Below the pieces are notes generated by a model. That model made no database searches and was not told the origin of the DNA. It worked only from the letters and a program-made list of their open reading frames with translations. From contig VZQC01010433.1 of NCBI GenBank assembly GCA_009823505.1, positions 420,762 to 484,761 on the forward strand: a stretch of DNA of 64,000 bases, written 5' to 3'. A program made the position numbers and the translations under genes. This DNA is from Rhizomys pruinosus (lineage: Eukaryota > Chordata > Mammalia > Rodentia > Spalacidae). This document shows positions 1-11,557 of this stretch, one piece after another; position 1 is the first letter of the stretch; every line of letters starts with the position of its first letter.

Positions 1-342
1 CTACCCTTAAAAGGAAGGAATGCTACTTCGAGATCAAGAAGAATCTGAACAAACACACCTTGCTTGTTTTCCTTCAGGCTATCAGCATTGGGTATTTTGT
101 CTAATCACATTTCTATGGGGCTGTTCACCAAACTTAAGCATAAAAATAGACATTGCATCTTAGGGTCTTCAGTTCTAAAGACTGAAGACCCTAAAGACTG
201 TGCCATATAAGACATTGAATAGGCTTGCCCTGCTTTTCTCAAGCCAATCTTTCTTTTGTTATAGCTGTGTGAGCTATGACCCAGAATGGGGGAAAAGGCC
301 ACACACCTTAGCACTTTAAGATTCCATTGTTGTACTAAAGGG
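1..342. other. Unique AT-rich DNA, no gene seen
   Basis: No repeat family or coding frame recognised, apart from the hairpin at 160-194. The short minus-strand open frame here has no recognisable domain. Confidence 0.6.
160..194. repeat. Perfect 14-bp inverted repeat (hairpin)
   Basis: Positions 160-173 (ttagggtcttcagt) are the exact reverse complement of 181-194, with a 7-nt loop (tctaaag). No known element was recognised around it. Confidence 0.85.
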
Positions 343-352
343 ATCTCAATAG

Positions 353-525
353 TTTTTTGTTTTGTTTTGTTGGATTTTTTTTTGTATTTTTGAGACAGAG
401 TCTCCCTGTAGCCCCAGCTGTCCTGGAACTCACTCTGTAGACCAGGCTGGCCTTGAACTCACAGAGATCTGCCTGCCTCTGCCTCCCAAGTGCTGGGATT
501 AAAGGTGTGCGCCACCACGCCCGGA
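353..525 (-). mobile_element. B1: B1 SINE
   Basis: The reverse complement reads as a 7SL-derived B1: it begins with a ccgggcgtggtggcgc-type head, has the core gccagcctggtctacagagt, and ends in a T-rich (A-tail complement) block at 353-390. A 10-bp TSD, atctcaatag, lies at 343-352 and 526-535. Low divergence suggests a fairly recent insertion. Confidence 0.95.
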
Positions 526-535
526 ATCTCAATAG

Positions 536-832
536 CATTTTTAGTGATATGATGTTCTATAGTTAAGTGAAAAAAAAAAAAACAAACAAATAACTAATTC
601 TGGAGACAAAAGATCAATATGATCAAAACCCTTGAAAAATGTCTCAATAATTATAGGGTGTCATTTTTCTACTTTAATTGCAGACAAATTTCTGCTTTGA
701 TTCTAAAAAATCCATCTAGCAGCATCTTTTTTAAAGTTATTATATCTGCCTTAGCAATGAAACATTGAACAGCATAACAAACATTTCATACTTTCCCAGC
801 TGTGCTATAAGCAGAGAAGAAATAATAATAAC
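536..832. other. Unique DNA, nothing recognised
   Basis: AT-rich single-copy-looking sequence with a short A-run near 570. No coding frame or repeat was identified. Confidence 0.5.
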
Positions 833-876
833 AATATATATAATATATATATATATTTATATATATATATATAATA
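833..876. repeat. (TA)n microsatellite
   Basis: An interrupted TA tract follows a few AAT triplets. It sits directly beside the TSD of the next B1. Confidence 0.9.
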
Positions 877-890
877 CAGACCTCAATTTT

Positions 891-1057
891 TTTTTTTTTT
901 TTTTGGTCTTTTTGAACAGGACAGTCTCCCTGTAGCCCCAGCTGTCCTGGAACTCACTCTGTAGACCAGGCTGGCCTTGAACTCACAAAGATCCGCCTGC
1001 CTCTGCTTCCCGAGTGCTATGATTAAAGGCGTGCGCCACCCTCAACAGCCCCGCAAA
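891..1057 (-). mobile_element. B1: B1 SINE
   Basis: B1 in reverse orientation with its poly-A seen as T at 887-904. A 13-bp TSD, agacctcaatttt, occurs at 878-890 and 1058-1070. The 5' end of the SINE, on the right here, is altered: the usual gccgggcgtggt head is replaced by ccctcaacagccccgcaaa. Confidence 0.93.
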
Positions 1058-1070
1058 AGACCTCAATTTT

Positions 1071-1979
1071 AAGAAAAACTCTAAATGTGAGTGTTTTCCT
1101 GAAATACCCAAGGCTAAAGATTATTACACTGGAGAGATTACAGGAAAGGTACTTAGAACAAAATCAATAGAATGTCTTAATAAATGTCAGCAGGATGTGT
1201 GCGGGTGACATGGTCAGTATTCTATAAAACTCCACTTCTCTTCCTCAACCCCCCATAAAGGTTTCAAAAACACCAATCAGTAAAAGTAATCCAAAGATCA
1301 CAGAGCATTTCTTTATAACCTGCAAGGTGCAATTTCTTTCCTGGTGCTTTATATCTTCTACATGGCAGGTAATAAGACAAAATTCAAGTTTACTTATAAT
1401 CGTGTCATTTTAGCTTTCATTTACAATGTTGTACAACAGTAACTGCCTTGATGAAGGATGTTAAAGCCAAAATCCAATTGAACATCAAGACACTTCTATC
1501 TGATCACCTGAGAAAGCTGCATTAGAGTGTCATTCAAACACATTATATTTGACAAAGGCTGCTTTTCTTTATTCTTTTTCTTATTTCTCTCTGAAAAACT
1601 CAAAGTAATTTCAGGTAGTCTCCAAATATTTTAGGCTAACCCTGAAAACAGGAAAAACACATTAGAGGCCCATTATATTTCCTTGTCTTTTCATGGCTGT
1701 GAGGGTAGGCACATTTCTGTCTGCCCCTCACATCAGTCTAACATTCCTATCAAAGCAAATTACCCAGTAATTAGCTCATTCATTCTGTATACTCTAATGA
1801 GGGAATTTCTCAATCAAAACCTCTGATTTCATTGTCAGAGAATGGCTCAGAGGAATGTCTATTTAATTTCTCTTCTTAATTACTTTATCTATCTGATAAA
1901 GTTATCCTACAGGACACTGGTTTAATTATTCCTTAAATTCTTCATATTCTTCAATAGTTCAATCAATGCTTAAAAATCT
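1071..1979. other. Unique DNA, nothing recognised
   Basis: No coding frame, RNA gene or repeat family was recognised in this 0.9 kb. Confidence 0.5.
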
Positions 1980-2228
1980 GTATGTACATGTGTGTATACA
2001 TGTTCATGTATATGTATGTATATGTGTGTATACATGTTCATGTGTATGCATGTGGCATGCACTCATATGCATGTAAAGGCCAGAGGTTGATGTCTGGTGT
2101 CTTCCTCAATTGCTGTGGGATTACAGAAATGTGTCACTGAGTTGGCTTTTTAGTGACTGCTGGGGGTTTGAACTTAGGACCTCATGTTCCAGGGCAAGCA
2201 CTTTACTAACAGCCATCTTCATAGTCCT
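1980..2228 (-). mobile_element. B4/RSINE1-like composite SINE, internally deleted
   Basis: Read on the minus strand, the right end gives a degraded tRNA-like head (aagtgcttgcc, then gaggtcctaagttc). The left part gives the family's typical gaggaagacacc...cctctggcc tail. A middle portion is missing. The alternating purine-pyrimidine TG/CA tract at 1980-2070 is its simple-repeat tail and holds a repeated 22-bp unit. Old and diverged. Confidence 0.7.
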
Positions 2229-4707
2229 TCAACAATAGAGATTTCAGTAGAAGTATTTATCACATTGATAAAAGGAAAATAATCAAATTAAAAGCAAAAA
2301 ACTAAATGTAACATTAAAATAATATTTTTTTGAATGTTAGAGGTATTGTTGATTTTTACTCCAAATTTATGAATACATCCACTGAAACAAGCGTACAAAT
2401 ATTGAGTTCATTCTGCAGAATAAGTGAAGTATCCTTACAAACATGTGATAGAGGCAGATCATGCTAGCTGACTCCGAGTGCAATGTCTTACACCCACCAA
2501 GCACTCTTTATGCCATGTTCCAGTCTTCATCTTGAAACCTGCCAGAATCATAAAATAGTACAGGAGATTCCCCAGATGTGCTCCCAGAGAAGAGAAAAGC
2601 ACAGGTAAGAGAGAAAGGTTTCCTAAATGACCTTCCTTTGAAAGAACCCGTCAGCATTGCCAATGATAAAACATCAATATTTTGGGGCCCATTTAACTCA
2701 ATCTTCTTTTCTTTTGTTTTGATGACTGTAGTCCCAGATGATAACAGAACAGATTATAGTCTTCTTAAGACTCCCCAAGTACAAAAGAACAAGTTCACAT
2801 AGAGGGAAAAACCCTGAAAGAATAGCAAGGGATTAGTCAAAGTCTTGGTCCCTTCACACCTCACAGAGTACATATTGAAATAAGGAGTCCAAGAGACATT
2901 TACATCCCATGTCCCTGAATCCTAAGCTCTGTAGAGGCAGCAAGAGGGATAAGTGGTGGGAATACCTAAGGAAAGGGAAGAGAGGAAGCATTTTCATTTC
3001 TGCTTTCAGTATGAGAAAAAAATATGTGATAATTTAGAGATTTATCAGGAGGCTATTGAGAAGTACTGATAAAAATTAACCAAATTTTTGAAAAAGATGG
3101 CTTATACCTATAACCAAAATTCAACAGTAGAGTAAAAAGCATAATACCCAACAATAGTTCTTGTCCTCTGAATATGGGTTACACCAAAATTCTGGTCATC
3201 TAAGTGCCTACCAGCAGCATTTCAAAAGGCCAGTGCAGCTAAATCAGGGTCAGCTTCCATACATATTCATGGACAACTGCAAGAAACTGGAGAAAAAATT
3301 ACTTAGGGACTAATTCTGGCCTCCACCAAGACATGCTAAACATGATTTTTATGGGAAATGAGAAACCTCAAGTGACCCAGTCCTTATAACTCTTGTGTGT
3401 GTGTCACCTAGAGACAGGCCAGTGGCCATTACAAAGATCATATTGCTTTGTCTTACATGCTGGCATTCCAAAAGCCATGTAATTTAAGACAAAAGCTGAT
3501 TTTTCAGTGTCCACTGAGCGTTTAGCTTCAATCAAATTCTTTCATGTGATCTTTCATTCCATCAGACTTATGTTATAGAGTATTAAGGACACCCAATAGA
3601 CTGCAAAATCACAAAAGGAAACACAAATCAATCTACAACAAATCACCCAACAGGTGCTCTGGAAGTGAACTTTATTGCTGCTGACATCAACATTTGCATT
3701 GATACCATCTTCTTTCTGCCCAATTTTGTCATTCTCCCCATCACAATTTATAGCTGTTTGGAGAAAGCAGCACCCAAAACAAACCCTCACTGCTGCAAGG
3801 ATACCGTGATGACTCAACTTTCCCCGAGGTCATTAGGCCAAGAGATGGGTTCTTCTGTTTCAAGATAGCTTTCCTCCTGACCCATGGCATATGGCTTCTA
3901 TTACTGCCAGACCATGACCACAAAGACATTTCAAATCCCTGTGAAAAATGTGATTCCCTGTCTCCTGTGCAGTAGTATGTCATAGACAACATTCAAGTTC
4001 TGGGGAGCAAATGACTCGGGGGGGGGGGCACAGGGATTAAATCCACAACATCCTTTTATAAGACAGGACTCAGTTTGTAATAGAAACCGTCTCACTTTTG
4101 GCTACTCTTTTTTATTTCACAAACCACTAAGGGCTCCTAAGGGGCAGCAAACACACTTCAGCGTATCAAGTTTAAGCTCTCCAAAGATGTGGAACAACTT
4201 TATCAAGAGCGACAGCTCTGCCATCACTAATCTGTTCCTCAAATTTTGCTTTTTTTAGAAAAAGGGCGATAAAGGTATATTCGTGCTATTTAATCTGCAT
4301 TAACACAGCAAACAGTAAGTATTCTGTCTGTGATGATTAAGAAATGTTTATGAAGTTATTTGGAGTAGATGCTCATTGTAGGTATTACAGCTGTCACAGA
4401 ACAGTAGTAACAAGATGAGAATTAGTCAACAAATTATAACATATTCCACAAGGTACTTTAATCCACTCAGATTAGTCAGACACTCAATATGAACATAACA
4501 ATGTTCTGCCTTATTAGATTTCATAAATGACGTTTTCTCAGTTTTTAATAACATAAAATGTAGAAGTATTGTCTGGTATTGTAAAAGAATGTTAAATAAT
4601 TAATTATGAGTTTCTAGCATATCCTAATTTTATAGAAGGTGATTTACAACATTCTCTGGTTATTGAATTTAATGGTTCCTGACAAAAGAGCTGGCTAAAA
4701 AGATCAC

Positions 4708-4711
<4 letters not shown>
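2229..4711. other. Unique DNA, no gene seen
   Basis: About 2.5 kb with no recognisable repeat or gene. Short open frames overlap on both strands near 3554-3992 and show no domain or codon signal. A G-run lies at about 4019-4028. Confidence 0.45.

Positions 4712-4780
<69 letters not shown>
4712..4780. repeat. (CT)n(CA)n compound microsatellite
   Basis: About 33 bp of CT followed by about 36 bp of CA dinucleotides. Confidence 0.97.
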
Positions 4781-4782
<2 letters not shown>

Positions 4783-5318
4783 AGCAAATAATTCAAATGA
4801 GCTATTTTCTGTACAACAAAATCATAAGAGGATATCCAGGGGTGGGGAAATTTTACTTAGTTTATAATCATTAGCTATTTCTATCAACCACTGCAAATTT
4901 AGCACTTGTTCAAATGTCCTTTACTTTTCTTCTTCTTTTCCAGTGGTGGAGACAGTTGGTGATTCTCATCCATTTTCCTGTGTTTTGTTTATTTTTGGCT
5001 GTACTATACACTAAATTATTCCTATGGAAGGTTATTATTCTCTGTGTGATCATTATAAAATATTTGAGGAAAACAAACAGAAAACCCTAACCTGCCTTTC
5101 CTCATCCACAGAGCCCTGAATGGGTCCCAATAGAAATAACATTTGAGTAAATGCAAAATACCAATCAAATTAAGTTTCCTGGTGGAACATGATATATGTA
5201 AAGCCACTGATATCTTATTTCCTCTGTAAAACATGAGACTATGTCATACCAAAATGTGGTTTTACTAATTAGTGCAAAAGAAGAATCAATTTTTATTGGG
5301 ATAGGTGGTCAATTCCAT
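4781..5318. other. Unique DNA, nothing recognised
   Basis: AT-rich sequence without a recognisable element. Short minus-strand frames are not gene-like. Confidence 0.5.
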
Positions 5319-5335
5319 GAAATACACTTATTCTT

Positions 5336-5484
5336 TTTAAATATTTTTATTTTTTGGTCTTTTCGAGACAGGGTCTCCCTGTTAGCCCCAGCTGTCCTGG
5401 AACTCGCTCTGTAGACCAGGCTGGCCTTGAACTCACAAAGATCCGCCTGCCTCTGCCTCCCAAGTGCTAGGATTAAAGGCGTGC
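5336..5484 (-). mobile_element. B1: B1 SINE, truncated at its 5' end
   Basis: Reverse-orientation B1 whose promoter-proximal end stops at the complement of cgcac, so about the first 15 bases (gccgggcgtggtggc) are absent. A perfect 17-bp TSD (gaaatacacttattctt) at 5319-5335 and 5485-5501 shows the copy inserted in this truncated state. Confidence 0.95.
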
Positions 5485-5501
5485 GAAATACACTTATTCT
5501 T

Positions 5502-5829
5502 ATCTCAAATAGACTTGTGAATTATCATCTTGGACTCATAATTTTGGAAATTATGAAGGCAAGGGATTTCCAGGTAGAGCTATTTTCAAGAAATGTAATT
5601 ATGAGGAGAGAATGCTTAATTTTTTTTTCATTTAGCTGTTTCTACTCTAATTATTTAAATAGCATCAATACTAAAATCTTGAGTTGTGTTTGTTTGCAAG
5701 GATACACCCAGATAAAAGTATCCTTACTAGAGGCTCCTAACCATATTTGATTTATTCCATCACTGCAATAGATTTTTAAAGACAAATTTATGCCTGTTGG
5801 ACAATAAGAGCAATTGTTGCAATCATAAG

Positions 5830-5831
<2 letters not shown>
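5502..5831. other. Unique DNA, nothing recognised
   Basis: A 107-codon plus-strand frame at 5427-5750 runs out of the B1 into this segment and is not a credible gene. Confidence 0.5.

Positions 5832-5864
<33 letters not shown>
5832..5864. repeat. (GT)n microsatellite
   Basis: About 16 uninterrupted GT repeats. Confidence 0.97.
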
Positions 5865-5866
<2 letters not shown>

Positions 5867-6630
5867 AGGAATAATTTCTTTCATAGTTTATCTTGAGATC
5901 AAGAAGACACAACATTCAATTTGTAAATCTATTTGTATTCCAGATATGAATATAAAGTAAACACTTTCTATTTTATTCTTTAGGAAACAAGATTCTTGGG
6001 GGGCAGAAACGGACCCCTAAGTAAAAGCAGACAGAATATCGATCTTTTCATTTGCAGATCAATCATCACATCTTTGTAATTAATCTTTAGCTTTCTATTT
6101 ATTTCTCTCCTTTTCAAACACTTTTACGAACTCTTTAACATATAAGTGTTTCCTTCATTTATTTTTTCAACAAATATTTTTGATCATCTAACATTGATTA
6201 TCAATTAGAAAATGTTCAAACATGTTCTTCAAGCAACAAAGTCTTCAAACCCCATCCCACCCTTTTACAAGCTGATTCATTCACCAAGGATTCAGTTCTG
6301 AACATTTGCTTCCCTTTTAACATACCTCCATGGACTGCTTACCCACAAAGTAATTTTCATGATCTACTTTCTGGAAAATTCTGCTATAAATGTCTCCATT
6401 TAATGAGGATTTAAATCTAACAGAAACAAGAATTAAGAAAAGCACACTGCAAAATCTTTCAGTATAGTTTGACATATTAACATTTTCTCCTATGTCCCTA
6501 ATAAATTTGCTTCCTTTTTCCTGAGCAAGTAAGGTATAGGAGACTTTATCCAAAAAAACACTAATATGTGCCAATCAATAACAAGATAATGCAAGTTATG
6601 GGGACTAGCTTAGCCTTCGGTATCTATTAA
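5865..6630. other. Unique DNA, nothing recognised
   Basis: AT-rich segment without recognisable coding or repeat content. Confidence 0.5.
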
Positions 6631-6643
6631 GAAATGTGTAATG

Positions 6644-6868
6644 GGGGCTGGAGAGATAGCCTAGCGGTTAAGAGCACCGACTGCTCTTGCAGAGGACCCG
6701 GGTGCGATCCCCAGCACCCACATGGCGGCTGAGAACCGTCTGTAACTCCAATTCCAGGAGAACTCCAGTTCCAGGGGGAATCTGACACCCTCTTCTGACC
6801 TCTGTGGCATTGCACCACAAGGGTGCACAAACCTACATGCAGACAGTACACTCATACACATACAAAAA

Positions 6869-6907
<39 letters not shown>

Positions 6908-6911
6908 ATAC
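6644..6911 (+). mobile_element. B2/B3-class tRNA-derived SINE, duplicated-module subfamily
   Basis: Begins ggggctggagagat, with pol III A-box-like (tagcctagcggtt) and B-box-like (gggtgcgatcc) regions in the tRNA-derived head. The body has two adjacent 17-bp copies of the aactccarttccag module (6744-6760 and 6761-6777). The tail is an (AAAT)n microsatellite (6865-6910). A 13-bp TSD, gaaatgtgtaatg, lies at 6631-6643 and 6912-6924. The body resembles mouse B3 more than B2. Confidence 0.93.
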
Positions 6912-6924
6912 GAAATGTGTAATG

Positions 6925-8800
6925 AAGGTAAAAGCAGAGTTGGAATAGTTACCCAGTTATTAAAGTCCAGTTTCTAAGATGGCATCGTTTCCTCTCTCAG
7001 AGTAGAATCTTCTCTGGTCCTGTATCTGATTAGCCAGCAACTGACTCAGCGTTATACTGACCTCAGATACCTATTGGTCAACCTGAGTCATTCCCTTAGG
7101 ACTATGCTCCAGTATAAAGCCCTCTGTTCTTGCCTTCCCCTTAAATTCAGCAAGACATTGGAGCCTGAATTTCTGGATCATCTTCCTTATTAGAACAAAG
7201 ATTAGATGACCCAACACTACTATGAGTTCCCCAACAACTAAAGATAGCTGCCAACTGCCAAATGCCAACCTTCCTATGAAAAGAGCATTTTAACTGGCCT
7301 TTCATAGACCTTATGGACCATATGCCTGATAGAGCACCTTATGGTCAAAATGAACTGAATAATAGCCCATTCCACTTATTTTTGCACTTATGAGAAAACA
7401 CATGCTTCCTACCTGTGTCTACCTTGTGTCATACTCCAATTCCTGAGCCTCTCTAAGTAGAATATTCTGGAATTTTTGAGAATTTTTCCCTATGTGTCTG
7501 TCGAAGAATAAAGTAAAAAATTTTTAAGTGATGGCAAGTGAACCAGGGAACTACTACTGTTCAAACAAAAAGGCTATTACAGAGGGGTTTTCATGCTCAC
7601 AAAACTAAAATAATGTTCTGATTAGCGCTACTACACTATAGCAAGGGAGGAGACAGCTTTCATGGATGAACTTCTATTTATCATTCTACTGTTAAAACGT
7701 GTTTATAACTGTTTTCATGGACATATAACTGGCCAATGCACAGAAATGAATAACTTAAACATATGTGGAATCCATGCCTCCTAATGACTACTCTAAACTT
7801 GAACACAAATGGGGAGATAACAGAATAGTTATTTTAGTTCACAATTCTAGATGTTCATCAGAAGATATATACTAGTACCTCTTTTAGATTTTGTAAATGT
7901 AAAACTTTTCTAATATATTTAAGATATCTTCTTAAAATTTTAAATCTTCTTTATGTTTTAAAGGAAATACATAGGCTGAAGAAACATAACTTAGTCACCA
8001 ACATGCATAAAAATGGTCTTTTCCTGTCTTAATTTTTTCATTTCTATAAGGTTTGAAGTAGAAGTAGACTCCTGATTTATACTACTAAGAATTATTTTTC
8101 TACTATTGTGTACTATGAAATAATATTCATAGGATGTAACTGATTGAAGAGAAAGTGCAATTAACCCTCTCATTAGGCCATGAAAACAGTATTCTGAAGT
8201 TGGATAACTATAAACATTTCTTTTTATCAATTTACCTCCATTCTTACCTGGTTTGATTCTAAAGCCTAAGAAAACCATACTCGCTGCAAGGGTAAAGGTT
8301 ACAAATTGGCATTTCTCTTAAAATATCTCCATTTAAATGCAAATTTTGACCTTTATTTTTAACCTTTAAACACTCCCTTTACAGAAATGCAAAAAGAGTA
8401 AATTTTGTGATTTAATACCTATAGAGTAACACCCCAATATGCTATTTAGCCTTATTTCCAGTGTACGCTAAAAGCCCTACTTTTTAGAGCTTTAGGGAGA
8501 TGTTTTGGGAATAAGGATTTTTTCAGAAATTTTAATTTTGGCAAATTTAAGTACTCAAAAAATGTTTAAAATAAAATTGTTTAAAATAAAAACGAAGCCT
8601 CATTTTTCAGTTTGAATCATCAGATTTACTATTTTAACTTAGATTACACAATTTTCAAAACTATTCCATGTATCAGTCACAAATAACATGAAGTGCTCTT
8701 TGTTATGGATGAGACTAATTCACATACACCTGTATGAAATAAAAATGTAAAGCAGATAGAATTTTCTATTTGCATTTCAAAATAGATTGAAAACTGTAAA
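6925..8800. other. Unique DNA, no gene seen
   Basis: About 1.9 kb of AT-rich sequence. No repeat or coding frame could be assigned. Minus-strand frames near 7071-7268 and 7991-8278 lack any recognised domain. Confidence 0.45.
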
Positions 8801-8805
8801 ATACT

Positions 8806-9127
8806 TGTTAGGTCTGGGCTTCCCAGAATCCCAAGGCACACAGATGCACACTTCCTCCAGAGGATATCAATTTTCTGACTGCTTCCTCTGTACCTGAGGC
8901 CCCACCCCATGGCTATAAGTGGGTGGACCCTAGGTTCCCTCTCTCTCTCTCTCTCTCTCTCCCTCTCTGGCATGCTGCTCTGTTCTACCACGTGTCTGCA
9001 GGTGGCCCTTGCAGGAGGTTCTTGCTGGTAATTGCACATGGAAGTAAATCATGTTCCTGGAATGACTTAACCGTCATGTGCCTTTCATCTGGGGGCTGGG
9101 GGTGCGTGTCCCTTTTATAACCTAATA
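8806..9127 (+). repeat. Left (5') LTR of the compound element
   Basis: 322 bp. It contains a TATA-like ctataagtgggtgg (near 8912), a (CT)n tract at about 8938-8966, and a G/T-rich ctgggggctgggggtg block near the end. Terminal inverted bases are tgttagg...cctaata. It is homologous along its length to 15672-15981. Confidence 0.8.
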
Positions 9128-9318
9128 TTGTGGTGCCTTGAACTTGGTCAGGCCTCGAGACATTTTGATCAGGCCTTTCTGATCTGGCAGAGTGCTCGCC
9201 ACATCTCACCCTGAAAAGGACCTCCTAACTTTTTTTTTTTTAATCCCTGGGATGGACTTGCCAGCAGCAGCGTATTTCTCCTCTGGACAACCAGCTTCCA
9301 CATTTCACGATGAGGTAC

Positions 9319-9726
9319 TGTTCTAGTTTGTGGTCCATTGCTGTGACAAAACACTCTGACCAACACCAACTTGGGGAGGAAAGGGTTTGTTCAGCTTACA
9401 TCTCCCAGGTCACAGTTCATCACTTGGGGAGCCCAAGGCAAGAACTCAGGGCAGGAACCTGGAGGCAGGAGCTGAAGCACAAGCCATGGAGGAATGCTGT
9501 TCCTTGGCTTGCTCCCCTGGCTCATACCCAGCCTGCCCTCTTATACCTTACACAACAACCTGCCCAGGGTGGTACCACCCATTGTGGGCTGGGCCCTCCC
9601 ACACTGCTCAACAATCAAGACAGTACTCCACAGATGTGGCCACAGGCCAATCCAATGGAGCCAATTCCCCAACCGAGGCTCCCTCAACCCAGGTGTGTCA
9701 AGTTGACACCAAAGCTATCCAGCACA
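9319..9726 (-). repeat. ORR1-like LTR (3' LTR of the minus-strand element)
   Basis: 408 bp. The minus strand has the family's tgtcaacttgacac start, a TATA-like tataag near the middle, and a cacagcaatgg-type end. Confidence 0.9.
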
Positions 9727-10894
9727 ATTGACCCCTTGTCAACTTGACACACAAAACACATCACTATTAAACCACCACCTTTCCAGTTCTTATCCCCAAA
9801 GTATGATGTTAACATTAATCACAACCTAAGACAGTACAACCTTAAAAGCCCCACAGTCCTTAAAATGTCCAAACACTTAAAAGTCCAGTCTATTAAAAGT
9901 CTCTTAACTGTGGGCTGCTGTAAAATCCAAAACAAGTACTGTCTTATTTCAAAGGGAAGAATCAGGCACTCTCAAACAAAACCTAAGTCCAGCAAGTAGC
10001 TCAAGGCTGGACACCTGGGATTCACTCACGATCTTCTGGGCTCCAAAGGGTCTCGGCAGCTCCCCCTCTCCGACTCTGCCGTCCGTGGCACACTCATCTC
10101 GCAGGCCCAGGCCGACTCCATTCTACACCTACCGCTGCTCTTGGTGGTCGTCCCAGGGTACCGGCATCTCCAAAAAGCTGGGGTCGCTACTGAAACTGAG
10201 GCAGCACCTTCACCAATGGTCTCTTCTGACCTCTCCTGGTGCAAAGCCTCAGCTTCTCTCCATGACCCCTGCAATCCTGGGGTCTTCACAGCAACCGAGG
10301 TGCACTTCCACCAATGGTCTTTCCTGACCTCTCACAGTGCCAAGCCTCGGCTGCTCTCTGTGACCCCCTCAAATTTCAACACCGGAACCATATAGGAGAC
10401 TCTTACACGTTACCAAGTCCGGCTTCTGGCTCGAGATGGAGGCTCAGGCCCTTTCTGGGTCACAGCTTCTGTGTGCTGACCTTGAAGATATTCTCCCCAG
10501 AAGATTTCACCTCAGTGATGCTGGTCTCTTGTTACTTACAGCTGATTTTTCAGCCCCAGCTAACCAGCATCAATTGCCCCAGTACCACAAAAGTTTCACT
10601 TCAGGTTCTGGTCTCTTGTTACTTACAGCTGATTCTCCACAGCCCCAGCTGACCAGAACCCACAGATTACACAGTCCTGATGATCTCTGCTCTCCTTTGA
10701 AACTAGAAACTTCACAAGCCAGGCCTCCATCTTCTACAACTCCTTCAGCAAAACTGCTCCAAGCTCCACAGCAACAATCTTTAGGCATTCAATGATCTTC
10801 CCAGCCCAAAGTTCCAAACGCCTCCACAATCCTTCCCCAAAACACCAAGGTCAGGTCTGTCACAGCAATACCCCACTCTTCTGGTACCAATTTC
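9727..10894 (-). mobile_element. ORR1-type internal region, non-coding
   Basis: Internal segment between the two ORR1-like LTRs. It contains two pairs of internal near-repeats: ggtctcttgttacttacagctga occurs at about 10531 and 10612, and a casette with ctctcctggtgcaaagcc or ctcacagtgccaagcc occurs at about 10216 and 10329. No conserved retroviral protein was seen. Confidence 0.85.
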
Positions 10895-11301
10895 TGTTCT
10901 AGTTTGTCTTCCATTGCTGTGACAAAACACTCTGACCAACACCAACTTGGGGAGGAAAGGGTTTATTCAGCTTACATCTCCTGGGTCACAGTTCATCACT
11001 TAGGGAGCCCAAGGCAGGAACTCAGGGCAGGAACCTGGAGGCAGGAGCTGAAGCACAGGCCATGGAGGAGTGCTGTTCACTGGCTTGCTCTCCTGGCTCA
11101 TGGCCAGCCCACCTTCTTATACAGTATACAACAACCTGCCAGGGTGGCACTACTCATTGTGGGCTGGGCCCTCCCACACTACTCGACCATCAAGACAATA
11201 CTCCACAGACATGGCCACAGGCCAATCCAATGGAGCCAATTCCCCAATTGAGGCTCCCTCAACCTAGCTGTGTCAAGTTGACACTAAACCTATCCAGCAC
11301 A
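10895..11301 (-). repeat. ORR1-like LTR (5' LTR of the minus-strand element)
   Basis: 407 bp, matching 9319-9726 throughout with scattered substitutions. Its outer edge abuts the TSD ggtac. Confidence 0.9.
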
Positions 11302-11325
11302 GGTACCACTCTGCTCTCCTGCTTC

Positions 11326-11362
11326 CCTTCTTCCTTCCCTCCCTCCCTCCCTCCCTCCCTCC
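11326..11362. repeat. Pyrimidine-rich (CCTT/CCCT)n tract
   Basis: Short imperfect CCCT repeats inside the compound element, immediately downstream of the ORR1 insertion. Confidence 0.8.
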
Positions 11363-11511
11363 CCACTTTTGCCCCTTGTACTTCCTCCCTCCTCTCTCTG
11401 CTCCTCTCAGCCTTAGCCCTTCATTGTTTTGGACCCACTGAGGCTTGCAGGCTGCCTCAAACTGGGTTCCTGTGCATAGGTGGTACAACTCTCTGCTCTC
11501 CTACACTCCTG

Positions 11512-11513
<2 letters not shown>

Positions 11514-11555
<42 letters not shown>
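11514..11555. repeat. (CT)n microsatellite
   Basis: About 20 CT repeats, preceded by a gtacaactctctgctctcct motif (about 11484). That motif resembles the sequence at 11303-11322, which suggests a small internal duplication in the compound element. Confidence 0.9.

Positions 11556-11557
<2 letters not shown>

Larger units (their letters stand above)
9319..11301 (-). mobile_element. ORR1: ORR1-type (ERVL-MaLR) two-LTR element
   Basis: LTRs at 10895-11301 (5' in element orientation) and 9319-9726 (3') flank about 1.17 kb of internal sequence. The element starts tgtgctgg and ends ctagaaca, with a 5-bp TSD ggtac (9314-9318 and 11302-11306). MaLR elements are non-autonomous relatives of ERVL, and no coding function is expected or seen. 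The internal start (complement of 10873-10894) has the family's typical ggtaccagaagagtgg. LTR divergence is about 9% by eye, so it is not a recent insertion. Open frames crossing it are by-products of its relatively GC-rich sequence. Confidence 0.92.

Noticed and set aside
4018..4030. G-run as a G-quadruplex candidate
   Set aside because: A single homopolymer run without spaced G-tracts; no further support.
6627..6861. Recurrent small frames reading CRFVHPC...RPSLQPP
   Set aside because: The same peptides recur at 18546, 29061, 32194, 59543 and 63613 because they are antisense translations of the B2/B3-class SINE.
9131..9148. Firm primer-binding-site call for the compound element
   Set aside because: Only the first seven bases (tggtgcc) agree with a tRNA-Phe-type site; the remainder does not, so it is used only as weak orientation evidence.
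9310..9747. 145-codon plus-strand open frame
   Set aside because: Lies antisense within an ORR1-like LTR. The same frame type recurs in the partner LTR at 10904, so it is a repeat artefact.
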